The notes under the pieces are model-generated. The model was given only the letters and a program-made list of their open reading frames with translations. It made no database searches and was not told the origin of the DNA. From contig CAJUPC010000019.1 in the NCBI GenBank assembly GCA_910588555.1, forward strand, positions 1 through 41,962: 41,962 nt of DNA. The letters are read 5' to 3'. This stretch comes from Candidatus Gastranaerophilales bacterium (GTDB taxonomy: Bacteria; Cyanobacteriota; Vampirovibrionia; Gastranaerophilales; Gastranaerophilaceae). Below, piece after piece: positions 1 through 7,457 of the stretch. Position numbers and translations under genes: made by a program. The stretch's first letter is position 1. Each line of letters opens with the position of its first letter.

Positions 1-17
1 TGCTTAAATCTTGACAT
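1..17 (-). CDS. 5' tip of a prepilin-like gene, cut by the window edge
   Basis: Only the ATG (complement of 15-17) and the first codons (M-S-R-F-K) are inside the window. The RBS, start and leader codons are identical to those of the prepilin gene whose ATG is at 33403, and close to those of the gene starting at 13728. A GGAGG ribosome-binding site lies 8 bases upstream. By analogy it should encode a small type IV prepilin-like protein whose leader carries a run of C. The run itself lies outside the window, so its length and the state of this copy cannot be judged. Confidence 0.7.
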
Positions 18-43
18 ATAAATACCTCCGTCTTTCTTTATCT

Positions 44-72
44 ATTATTTACTATTATTCATTTTTTGTCAA
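44..72 (-). promoter_or_regulatory. Promoter of the left-edge prepilin gene (cassette copy 1)
   Basis: On the minus strand there is a TTGACA -35 box (67-72), a 17-base spacer and an AATAAT -10 box (44-49). The same boxes with the same spacing occur at 13757-13785 and 33430-33458. This shows that the promoter, the 5' UTR and the leader codons form one repeated cassette. Confidence 0.7.
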
Positions 73-127
73 GTGCGTAAGTTATCAGAAATTTTTACAA
101 ATGTTTGAAAACCCTATAGGTGACGGG

Positions 128-156
128 TTGATTTTATTTTTTTGTGGTGATAAAAT
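128..156 (+). promoter_or_regulatory. Probable pyrF promoter, near-leaderless
   Basis: TTGATT (128-133), a 17-base spacer and TAAAAT (151-156) form a plausible sigma-70-type promoter. The -10 box ends only 9 bases before the pyrF ATG at 166. Transcription would start at or just before the ATG. This agrees with the lack of a Shine-Dalgarno sequence there. Confidence 0.5.
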
Positions 157-165
157 TCCTGTTAT

Positions 166-921
166 ATGATAAAGAAACCTGAAAATGCTAAAGACAGAAT
201 TATTTTAGCGCTGGATGTTGATGATTTGTGTGAAGCTGAAAAGCTTGTAAAGGAATTAAGAGATTACGTTGGGTATTTTAAAATCGGACTTCCTTTAATA
301 GTTAATTATGGCTTTGAAGCGGTAAGGCTTTTGCATGAACTGGGTGCAAAATGTTATTATGATACTAAATTTCATGATATTCCAAATACCGTTCAAAAGG
401 CTTGTATCGGACTTGTGAAAAATAATGTTGATTTTTTTAATGTTCATATTCAGGGCGGCTCAAAAATGACTTCTGCTGTGGTTAAGGCTTCACGTGCTGC
501 CGCAAAATCATACGGATTTGAAGCTCCGACAATTTTAGGTGTTACGTTGTTATCAAGTTTCGGTCAAAAAACTTTGACAACAGAACTTTGTGTTGATAAA
601 AATATTGAAGATTTTGTAATTCAGCTTGCAAAAGTTGCGAAAGAAACAGGACTTGACGGTGTTATTGCAAGTGCAGAAGAAACAAGAAGGATTAGAAAAG
701 AAATCGGTGACGATTTTATTGTTCTTTGTCCTGCAATACGTCCAACGTGGTCTTCCGTAAACGATCAAGTCAGAGTTGATACTCCGCGTGACGCAATTCT
801 TGCAGGAGCTGATTTTATGGTAATAGGACGTCCGATTACAACTGCAGAAGATAGAGTTGCAGCGGCTAAACTTGTTATTGATGAAATAGAAGAAGCATTG
901 AAAGAAAAAGCTTCTCTTTAA
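166..921 (+). CDS. pyrF: Orotidine 5'-phosphate decarboxylase
   Basis: This enzyme decarboxylates OMP to UMP, the last step of de novo pyrimidine synthesis, in the cytoplasm. The 251-aa protein has the family signature DTKFHDIPNTV with the catalytic D66, K68 and D71. It also has an early ALDV strand, the KIG segment, an IRP motif and a GRPIT phosphate-binding loop near the C-terminus, so it appears complete and active. It stands alone without other pyr genes. Its stop overlaps the stop of convergent comEC by 4 bases. There is no Shine-Dalgarno sequence and a -10-like box ends 9 bases before the ATG, so a leaderless or very short-leader mRNA is likely. Confidence 0.95.
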   Translation: MIKKPENAKDRIILALDVDDLCEAEKLVKELRDYVGYFKIGLPLIVNYGFEAVRLLHELGAKCYYDTKFHDIPNTVQKACIGLVKNNVDFFNVHIQGGSKMTSAVVKASRAAAKSYGFEAPTILGVTLLSSFGQKTLTTELCVDKNIEDFVIQLAKVAKETGLDGVIASAEETRRIRKEIGDDFIVLCPAIRPTWSSVNDQVRVDTPRDAILAGADFMVIGRPITTAEDRVAAAKLVIDEIEEALKEKASL

Positions 922-3299
922 TATTCTTTCGAAATTTCGTATTTATGTTTTGAAGGATTGAAAAGTAAAACTTTGTAAGCTTTTCCGTCAGAAGTTATTT
1001 TTATGGAATTGTGTCGGTCGGTTCTGTAAATATCAGTGTTTCTTAGAATGTCGAGTGTGCCGCGATTTGGATGACCGAATGCGTTCGGACCTGTTGAAAT
1101 TATTGAAACTTGAGTATTCAAATGGTTTAGCATAGATGTGTTTATTACATTCGGACCGCCGTGGTGACCGACTTTTAAAACTTCGACATTGTGAGGTATT
1201 TCATTTTTCAATTGTTCAAATGCGCCGATACCTGCGTCACCTGAAAACAGCATATCAAAATCTTTGAAACTTAATAATGTTATAATTGATTTTTCGTTGT
1301 CTTCTTGAGCATTTGCCATAAAGGTTTGTAAGTTCAAATCTTTTTCGGAATAGATTGATTTATTGTTCTGCGGAATATTGGTCGGAATTTTCTTTTCGCG
1401 TAGAGTTTTATAGATATTTATTGAAGTCATTGTTTTGTCTTTGAAAGAATTTATATAAACTTTCTTGACTTTTAAATTGTTCATAATATCGACAGCTCCG
1501 CCCGAGTGGTCGTTATCAAAGTGAGTGATTATCATTCCTTCGATATTTTTAATCCCTCTGTCTTTAAGATATTTTATAATTATAGAGTTTGCCTGAGCTT
1601 TGCTTCCTTTATAGCTTGCTCTGCCTGTGTCAATGATAAAATATTTATTTTGTGGAGTTTTGATAAGGAAACAATCAGCGTTTTGAACATCAAACGTAAT
1701 TATCTGCAAATCTTTTGAAGGAATATTTATTAAAGTGACAGCGAGTAAAATCAAAGACGCCAGACATACTGCCATAATCTTTTTGCTGAATTCGGTTTTT
1801 ATTGAAAGAGTTATTAATAAAATTATTGTATAGTAAATAAAGATTTGAAAAATATTGGGGTGAGTTGTTGTCAAGAGAGAATGAGACATATTTGCAAAAA
1901 AGTTTGAAATAAACACAAGAATATGCAAAATGTAATTCAAGACAAAATCCATAACCATACAAATTTTATCTGTGAATGGTGTGAAAATTGCGATAATTGA
2001 GCTTATAAATCCTCCGAAACTTATTACACTTAAAAACGGCATACTAAATACGTTTGCAAAAACCGAATAAGTACTGAATGTGTTAAAATAAAACATTTGA
2101 ACAGGCGCAACCCAAATTTGTGCAACAATCGGAATGAGAATTGCACCGGTAAGCCAGTCGGGAATTTTGGAGTCCTTAAACCTTGCAAATATAACATTTG
2201 CGGTAGTCAAAATGCCGAAAGTTACGATAAATGAAAGCTGAAATCCTACATCATTTATAAACGCAGGATTGTAAATCAACATTAGCATTGCAACAAGTGC
2301 CAAAAGAGATACACTGTGAGCGTCCCTGTCTATTAATTTACCAGCAAGAATAAGTAAAAGCATTAATGCCGCTCGAATTACAGAAGCACCCAAACCTGTC
2401 ATAAAAGTATAAATCAAAACAATTCCCATACCTGTAGCAACAGTAAGTTTGAAAGGCATTCTCATACGCCTCATAAAAAAGACCCAAAAACCGTAAATAA
2501 ATGCCACATTCATTCCCGAAGCTGCAAGAATATGCAATAAACCTGAATTTACAAACGAGGTTTTTATATAATCCGGTGGAGCAACTGCGTCGTCCCCGAA
2601 TACAATTCCACCGAGAATTTCCAAATTAGGTGACTTCAAATATTGAGCGTGCACGCCTATAATTTTATTTCTTAGCAAATTTAAGTTTTGCAAAAATTTC
2701 CATTTAAAAGTCAGTTTTGTATCAATAGGTTTGCAATTTGCTTTATCTGCATAAAAAACAGTGAATGTATCAAAGTTTCTTAAATATTTCCCGTAATCAA
2801 ATTGTGACGGATTGCCTGCTTTGAAAGGAGTTCGCAAATTCCCTTTCATTTCATAAAAATCGCCGATTTGAAATTCCGAAAAATCACCGTCATCAGCCGT
2901 AACAGTTACAAGTGTTTTGCCCGATGTCTTTTTATTATTAATTTCGTAAACTTTGAAAAAGAATTTTGTTTTGAGCTTATCGTTGGAATTTGGAATAGAA
3001 ACAGCCTGCCCTTTTAGAACGGCTTTCTGATTGGCTTCGGGAACGAGTCCGTCTGTTGTATGAATTCTGAAATAGGAATTAAAAAATCCTAAATAAAAAA
3101 TACAAATCCAAAACAAAATATATTTAAGGGGCAGAAAGTTTTTCAGGATTGCAAGAATTGCAATAACGGTCAAAATTCCTGCACAAAGTATTGCGTTGTC
3201 GTTGAAGTAACTTAAAATTCCACCCATAAAAACAAGCGCAGTAATAAACATTACGGCATTTTTGTTTTGCAAAGCGGAATTTACAGCATTCTTAATCAT
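918..3299 (-). CDS. comEC: ComEC/Rec2 DNA-uptake channel protein
   Basis: This 793-aa polytopic membrane protein is expected to carry single-stranded DNA across the inner membrane during natural transformation. The order is: two N-terminal membrane helices, a soluble OB-like region (about residues 80-215), the Competence domain with many helices (ILAASGMNVAF near residue 257), then a C-terminal metallo-beta-lactamase-like domain. That last domain has DVQNADCFLI, THFDNDHSGG and VGHHGG, so the metal-binding motifs are kept. Length matches full ComEC proteins. It is a single gene, convergent with pyrF. A TATAAT box lies about 8 bases before the ATG, so the mRNA may be leaderless. Together with the type IV pilin-like genes here, it suggests a competence or DNA-uptake capacity (inference). 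Confidence 0.93.
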   Translation of the reverse strand: MIKNAVNSALQNKNAVMFITALVFMGGILSYFNDNAILCAGILTVIAILAILKNFLPLKYILFWICIFYLGFFNSYFRIHTTDGLVPEANQKAVLKGQAVSIPNSNDKLKTKFFFKVYEINNKKTSGKTLVTVTADDGDFSEFQIGDFYEMKGNLRTPFKAGNPSQFDYGKYLRNFDTFTVFYADKANCKPIDTKLTFKWKFLQNLNLLRNKIIGVHAQYLKSPNLEILGGIVFGDDAVAPPDYIKTSFVNSGLLHILAASGMNVAFIYGFWVFFMRRMRMPFKLTVATGMGIVLIYTFMTGLGASVIRAALMLLLILAGKLIDRDAHSVSLLALVAMLMLIYNPAFINDVGFQLSFIVTFGILTTANVIFARFKDSKIPDWLTGAILIPIVAQIWVAPVQMFYFNTFSTYSVFANVFSMPFLSVISFGGFISSIIAIFTPFTDKICMVMDFVLNYILHILVFISNFFANMSHSLLTTTHPNIFQIFIYYTIILLITLSIKTEFSKKIMAVCLASLILLAVTLINIPSKDLQIITFDVQNADCFLIKTPQNKYFIIDTGRASYKGSKAQANSIIIKYLKDRGIKNIEGMIITHFDNDHSGGAVDIMNNLKVKKVYINSFKDKTMTSINIYKTLREKKIPTNIPQNNKSIYSEKDLNLQTFMANAQEDNEKSIITLLSFKDFDMLFSGDAGIGAFEQLKNEIPHNVEVLKVGHHGGPNVINTSMLNHLNTQVSIISTGPNAFGHPNRGTLDILRNTDIYRTDRHNSIKITSDGKAYKVLLFNPSKHKYEISKEY

Positions 3300-3348
3300 T
3301 ATAGATTATTATAATATAAAAATTACATGTGGTGCATAAATCGAATAA

Positions 3349-4452
3349 TTACTCAACTATGCACAGCCCCAAAGCGGCGGAGTTGACGCGGTTGTTGCCG
3401 TAGCATTGCGTGCCCGTGGTGCCGAAGGCCCTGAGGTACGCGTAGTAGCCAAGCGTATCGTACTCATCACCTGACCAAATGGAAAAGTGCGGTTCAGGAA
3501 GTCCATATTGACTTGCTTTGTTGTTGTAAGTTAGATTGAATACATCTTGTTTAGCGCCTACGCTTGGATTGCCTTCGTATAGTAGAGAAACTATTTTTCC
3601 TAAGTCTGCCATAGTTGGCATGTTTTGTATACCGTTACATTGTTTTACAGCTCCAGCCCAGTAATCGTTTGTATAAAAACATTTACTTATGCCTAAGGAT
3701 TTAGCATAACTTCCTGCTTCTGTTTCATGTTCAGCAGATGTCGCATTCTCTCCTGCACATTCAGCATAAGTCATTGGTGTTGGTGAGAATGCTGCACCAA
3801 AACATTTACCGTCTATTTCTATTGAACAAGCGCTTCCTAAGCCGTTCGCGTTAAATGCAATAACATCTTTTCTAAATGTATTCGGTCTACCATTACCATT
3901 GATTTCAAACACCGCTGCAACACATCCGGCCGTAGCATTAGTTTCAGGCTTACCGTTACTTGTTGTCCAGCCATAAGTTTTCATCGGGTCTAATGACTCA
4001 CATTTTTTGTTATAACTTAAAATCATCGGTGTGCCGTCAGCAGTAATAATCCCAACATTATCACTGGTGTAATCCCCGTCATTCTCAGTCATCTTTAATT
4101 CTTTACCCGTTTTGGTATTAGCAATATCCCATTCTTTTCCGTTTTCAAGCTTAACGGTATCAGTGGGCCAGCAAGCTCTTAAATGGTTAGCGTCACATCT
4201 TTTCGCAATCTTAAAATACTTTTGTAATTCATCAACAAATGCGTCAGTACTACTGTATGGGCCAATCAATCCTAAAGATTTCATGTGGTCAGTGGCTTTA
4301 GTGAATTTATACTTAGCACTTCTAATTTTTTCTGCGTTAACCCTGTCATTAACATTAGTCATTAAACTAGGTAAAACAAGAACAGCAACTACACCAATAA
4401 TTCCAAGTGTAATTAATAGTTCTGCTAAAGTAAATCCACTAAATTTTTTCAT
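3349..4452 (-). CDS. Prepilin-like protein with C-type-lectin-like variable C-terminus
   Basis: The start at 4452 is chosen because AGGAG lies 7 bases upstream and the protein then opens MKKFSG-FTLAELLITL, a classic type IV prepilin leader with cleavage after G6 and Glu at mature position 5. The 367-aa product has one N-terminal helix followed by a Cys-rich body. The segment DYWAGAVKQC...MPT..DL and the ending WSGDE...LGLC resemble DUF1566/C-type-lectin-fold domains. It likely sits on or near the cell surface as a minor pilin or pseudopilin. A close paralogue runs off the right edge (41223-41962). The last ~35 codons (3361-3462) are GC-rich and differ from the paralogue mainly at codon positions 1-2. 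It is divergent from an XRE regulator. The pilin class is clear; the lectin fold is inferred from motifs only. Confidence 0.85.
   Translation of the reverse strand: MKKFSGFTLAELLITLGIIGVVAVLVLPSLMTNVNDRVNAEKIRSAKYKFTKATDHMKSLGLIGPYSSTDAFVDELQKYFKIAKRCDANHLRACWPTDTVKLENGKEWDIANTKTGKELKMTENDGDYTSDNVGIITADGTPMILSYNKKCESLDPMKTYGWTTSNGKPETNATAGCVAAVFEINGNGRPNTFRKDVIAFNANGLGSACSIEIDGKCFGAAFSPTPMTYAECAGENATSAEHETEAGSYAKSLGISKCFYTNDYWAGAVKQCNGIQNMPTMADLGKIVSLLYEGNPSVGAKQDVFNLTYNNKASQYGLPEPHFSIWSGDEYDTLGYYAYLRAFGTTGTQCYGNNRVNSAALGLCIVE
3361..3462 (-). other. Candidate DGR variable region (copy A)
   Basis: These 34 codons near the C-terminus of the lectin-like pilin hold 64 G+C in 102 bases by hand count, far above the surrounding AT-rich DNA. 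Compared with copy B (41235-41342), the first 16 codons show 13 base differences, 12 of them at codon positions 1 or 2 (for example TAC/GAC, GAT/GGT, CTT/GGT, TAC/ATC, GCC/AGC). The flank just upstream differs mostly at third positions. Substitution concentrated in codons explicable as AAC, AAT or ACG templates is the signature of DGR adenine mutagenesis. No template repeat or reverse transcriptase is visible in this window. Confidence 0.55.
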
Positions 4453-4468
4453 ATAATCTCCTAATCTT

Positions 4469-4485
4469 GTGATGATATATATCAC
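4469..4485. promoter_or_regulatory. Small palindrome at the start of the pilin transcript
   Basis: GTGAT-GATATAT-ATCAC is a 5-bp-arm inverted repeat directly after the -10 box of the lectin-like pilin promoter. It overlaps the likely transcription start. It could be an operator or a short 5' hairpin; the evidence is weak. Confidence 0.3.
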
Positions 4486-4486
4486 T

Positions 4487-4514
4487 AGTATAACATATTT
4501 TTTTACTTTTTCAA
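4487..4514 (-). promoter_or_regulatory. Promoter of the lectin-like pilin gene
   Basis: On the minus strand TTGAAA (4509-4514), a 16-base spacer and TATACT (4487-4492) precede a leader of about 30 bases with an AGGAG site before the ATG at 4452. This promoter differs from the shared cassette of the C10-interrupted pilins, so the two pilin groups are probably controlled separately. Confidence 0.6.
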
Positions 4515-4547
4515 GTGATAGTTTTAATTGTTTATATTCTTATCGAG

Positions 4548-4581
4548 TAGTTTATAATCTATTAAATATTATTATAAACTA
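4548..4581. promoter_or_regulatory. Perfect 11-bp inverted repeat, candidate XRE operator
   Basis: TAGTTTATAAT (4548-4558) and its exact complement ATTATAAACTA (4571-4581) are separated by 12 bases, giving two half-sites about two helical turns apart. The right arm touches the -35 box of the XRE gene (4582-4587). The left arm faces the divergent pilin promoter. This fits binding by the XRE protein itself, which could repress its own gene and perhaps affect the pilin gene. Confidence 0.5.
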
Positions 4582-4610
4582 TTGTTAAAAATTTGTCAAC
4601 TGAATAGAAT
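4582..4610 (+). promoter_or_regulatory. Promoter of the XRE regulator, leaderless
   Basis: TTGTTA (4582-4587), a 17-base spacer and TAGAAT (4605-4610). The ATG at 4617 is only 7 bases beyond the -10 box, so transcription should start at or next to the start codon. No Shine-Dalgarno sequence is present. Confidence 0.6.
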
Positions 4611-4616
4611 GTTTTA

Positions 4617-4856
4617 ATGAATGATGAAGTTTATTTGAAAAAATTGGGGATGAAGCTTAAAATATTACGTTCTATAAAAGGGTTTTCGCAAGATGATGTT
4701 GCAAATGCTCTTGATGTGGATAAAAGTTATTACAGCAAGGTTGAACGCGGTTTGACCAATGTTACGATTATTTATTTAAAACATCTTGCAGAGTTTTTTA
4801 AAGTTGAGCTTGTTGAACTTGTTAACGGTGATATGTCTGATTTACCATTTGAATAG
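4617..4856 (+). CDS. XRE-family helix-turn-helix regulator
   Basis: The 79-aa protein is a single HTH_3 (Cro/C1-type) domain. It has the LGMKLKILRSIKGFSQDDVA helix pair, then DVDKSYYSKVERG as the recognition region and NVTIIYLKHLAEFFKVEL as the closing helices. There is no ligand or protease domain, so it is likely a small dimeric DNA-binding repressor. It is transcribed divergently from the lectin-like pilin gene across a 164-base gap holding an 11-bp perfect inverted repeat, so autoregulation and control of the pilin are plausible (inference). It appears to have a leaderless mRNA. Confidence 0.85.
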   Translation: MNDEVYLKKLGMKLKILRSIKGFSQDDVANALDVDKSYYSKVERGLTNVTIIYLKHLAEFFKVELVELVNGDMSDLPFE

Positions 4857-4875
4857 ATGATTTATTTTTATTTTG

Positions 4876-4904
4876 TTGTTTAAAATCAAAATTTATATTA
4901 TAAT
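4876..4904 (+). promoter_or_regulatory. Promoter of hppA
   Basis: TTGTTT (4876-4881), a 17-base spacer and TATAAT (4899-4904) lie about 40 bases before the chosen hppA start at 4944. Confidence 0.55.
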
Positions 4905-4943
4905 ATTTGCCGTAGAATGTTTATTAGTGAAAGGGAGATAATT

Positions 4944-7355
4944 ATGATTAAAAACTTTACTTCTCCAAAAGCATTGGCAGGACTTTTTACAGCTGTGCTT
5001 ATGGGAATTTCGCCTGCTTTAGCAAGCGAAGCTGACTTGATTGTCCCGAGTATCAAAAATGCAAATCCCGATTTTTATACTTATTTATTAATCGGTATTG
5101 CGATTTCAGTTATTGGTTTGATATTCGGATTTGTTGAATTTTTTAGAATTAAAAAATTGGATGTACATTCAAAAATGGCAGAAGTCGGTAATACGATTTT
5201 TGAAACCTGTAAAACTTACCTTATACAACAGGGAAAATTTCTTTTTGTATTAGAAGTTTTAATTGGTCTTTGTATTGCATTTTACTTTGGCTATTTACAG
5301 CATATGCCGATTAACCACGTACTAATAATTTTAGCGTGGTCAGTAATCGGTATTTTAGGTTCTTACGCAGTTGCGTGGTTCGGTATCAGAATGAACACTT
5401 TAGCAAACGCAAGAACTGCTTTTGTATCATTGAAAGGAAATCCTTTAAGTATTTTAAATATTCCTTTAAAAGCAGGTATGTCAATCGGTGTTTGTCTTGT
5501 ATCCGTTGAACTTATATTAATGTTGACAATTTTATTGTTTGTTCCGGGTGAAATTGCAGGTGCTTGCTTTATCGGTTTTGCTATCGGTGAAAGTTTGGGC
5601 GCTTCTGCATTGCGTGTTGCAGGCGGTATTTTTACAAAAATTGCGGACATTGGTTCTGACTTGATGAAAATTCAATTCGGTATTAAAGAAGATGACCCGA
5701 GAAACCCGGGTGTTATTGCCGATTGTACGGGTGACAACGCAGGTGACTCTGTAGGTCCTACTGCTGACGGCTTTGAAACTTACGGTGTAACAGGTGTTGC
5801 GCTTGTTTCATTCATCTTGCTTGCTGTAGCAGGTGAGGCTAATCAGGTTCAATTATTGACCTGGATTTTTGTAATGAGATTTTTGATGATTGTAACTTCT
5901 GTTGCTGCTTACTGGATTAACGGTGTTGCAGATAGAATTTATGCGGCAAAAACTCAAAAATTCGATTTTGAAAAGCCATTGACTAATCTTGTATGGCTTA
6001 CTTCAATTTTATCTATCATAATGACATTCGGCGTAAGCAAATGGTTATTGTCAGATATGGGCGGTAATTTATGGTTAATCCTTTCTGCAATTATTTCTTG
6101 CGGAACATTGGGGGCAGCATTAATTCCCGAATTTACAAAAATATTTACATCACCAAAAGCAAAACATACAGAGGAAGTTGTTACAGCTTCTCGTGAGGGC
6201 GGTTCATCTTTAACAATCCTTTCAGGTATTGTTGCGGGTAACTTCTCAGCATTTTGGATTGGAATGGTAATTGTTCTTTTAATGGGGCTTGCATATTTTG
6301 CTTCAACATTCATTCCTGCTGATGTAATGATTTACAGTTCAGTATTTGCATTCGGTCTTGTAGCATTCGGGTTCTTAGGAATGGGTCCTGTTACAATTGC
6401 TGTTGACTCTTACGGTCCTGTAACTGATAATGCTCAATCAGTTTATGAATTGTCTTTAATTGAAGATGTTCCGGCTGATGAAATCGAAAAAGAATACGGG
6501 TTCAAACCTGATTTTGAAAATGCTAAAAAATATCTGGAAGAAAACGACGGAGCGGGAAATACATTCAAAGCAACTTCAAAACCCGTACTTATCGGTACTG
6601 CGGTTGTTGGTGCTACAACAATGATTTTCTCACTTATTCTTGTTATTAAATCAACTTTGGGTATTGAACCTGAAATGATTTTGAATATGTTGAACCCGTA
6701 TACACTTCTCGGCTTGTTATCAGGCGGTGCGGTAATTTACTGGTTCTCGGGCGCGTCTATGCAGGCTGTTACAACAGGTGCTTACCGTGCTACAGAATAT
6801 ATTAAAGACAATATTAAATTAGATGAAAATTCTAAGAGCGCAAATGTTGCAAACTCAAAAGAAGTTGTAAAAATTTGTACTCAATATGCTCAAAAAGGTA
6901 TGGTAAATATCTTTATTGCATTGTTTGCATTTGCACTTGCTTTTGCGTGTCTTTCAGCTCCGGTTGGAGGAAGTGCTCCTGTTGCGTTCTTTGTAAGCTA
7001 TCTTGTAGCAATTGCCGTGTTTGGTCTGTTTCAGGCTGTATTTATGGCAAACGCCGGCGGATGCTGGGATAATGCTAAGAAAATTGTTGAAGTTGATTTG
7101 GCGGAAAAAGGAACACCGCTTCACGAAGCAACTGTTGTCGGCGACACTGTCGGCGACCCGTTCAAAGATACTTCATCAGTTGCTATGAACCCTATTATCA
7201 AATTTACAACGCTATTTGGTCTTCTTGCAATGGAAATTGCGATTTCTGAAAACTTCAGAAATGCTGCACCGATTGCAGGCTGGATATTCCTGGTAATTTC
7301 GTTGATATTTGTAATCCGTTCATTCTACGCAATGAGAATTCCAACAAAACATTAG
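4944..7355 (+). CDS. hppA: Membrane-bound proton-pumping pyrophosphatase
   Basis: Hydrolyses pyrophosphate and pumps ions across the inner membrane. The ATG at 4944 is preferred over one at 4917 because GGGAG precedes it at good spacing and the N-terminus then becomes a hydrophobic signal-like segment. The 803-aa protein has about 16 membrane segments and the family's key sites: DDPRNPGVIADCTGDNAGD for Mg-PPi binding and, near the C-terminus, ANAGGCWDNAKK and VVGDTVGDPFKDTS. The GNTFKA motif has Lys where potassium-dependent enzymes have Ala, which in this family marks the potassium-independent, proton-pumping type (established rule, applied here by eye). It is a single gene with its own promoter and terminator. 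Confidence 0.93.
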   Translation: MIKNFTSPKALAGLFTAVLMGISPALASEADLIVPSIKNANPDFYTYLLIGIAISVIGLIFGFVEFFRIKKLDVHSKMAEVGNTIFETCKTYLIQQGKFLFVLEVLIGLCIAFYFGYLQHMPINHVLIILAWSVIGILGSYAVAWFGIRMNTLANARTAFVSLKGNPLSILNIPLKAGMSIGVCLVSVELILMLTILLFVPGEIAGACFIGFAIGESLGASALRVAGGIFTKIADIGSDLMKIQFGIKEDDPRNPGVIADCTGDNAGDSVGPTADGFETYGVTGVALVSFILLAVAGEANQVQLLTWIFVMRFLMIVTSVAAYWINGVADRIYAAKTQKFDFEKPLTNLVWLTSILSIIMTFGVSKWLLSDMGGNLWLILSAIISCGTLGAALIPEFTKIFTSPKAKHTEEVVTASREGGSSLTILSGIVAGNFSAFWIGMVIVLLMGLAYFASTFIPADVMIYSSVFAFGLVAFGFLGMGPVTIAVDSYGPVTDNAQSVYELSLIEDVPADEIEKEYGFKPDFENAKKYLEENDGAGNTFKATSKPVLIGTAVVGATTMIFSLILVIKSTLGIEPEMILNMLNPYTLLGLLSGGAVIYWFSGASMQAVTTGAYRATEYIKDNIKLDENSKSANVANSKEVVKICTQYAQKGMVNIFIALFAFALAFACLSAPVGGSAPVAFFVSYLVAIAVFGLFQAVFMANAGGCWDNAKKIVEVDLAEKGTPLHEATVVGDTVGDPFKDTSSVAMNPIIKFTTLFGLLAMEIAISENFRNAAPIAGWIFLVISLIFVIRSFYAMRIPTKH

Positions 7356-7370
7356 AGTTAATTACTACAT

Positions 7371-7400
7371 AAAAAGCACTCCATAAAGGGGTGCTTTTTT
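7371..7400 (+). terminator. Terminator after hppA
   Basis: An 11-bp hairpin (AAAAGCACTCC / GGGGTGCTTTT) with a 5-base loop is followed by a T-run, 16 bases after the hppA stop. Confidence 0.85.
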
Positions 7401-7457
7401 GTTTTTATTTTGTTTGTGATACCATGTAAATGCGAAATATTTAATAGAGGGAAATGT

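Noticed and set aside
4917..4943. Longer N-terminus for hppA
   Set aside because: The ATG at 4944 has the GGGAG site; the earlier one has none and lies only about 12 bases after the -10 box.
5363..6313. Long antisense frames within hppA
   Set aside because: They are shadows of a well-conserved membrane protein and have no RBS or recognisable features.
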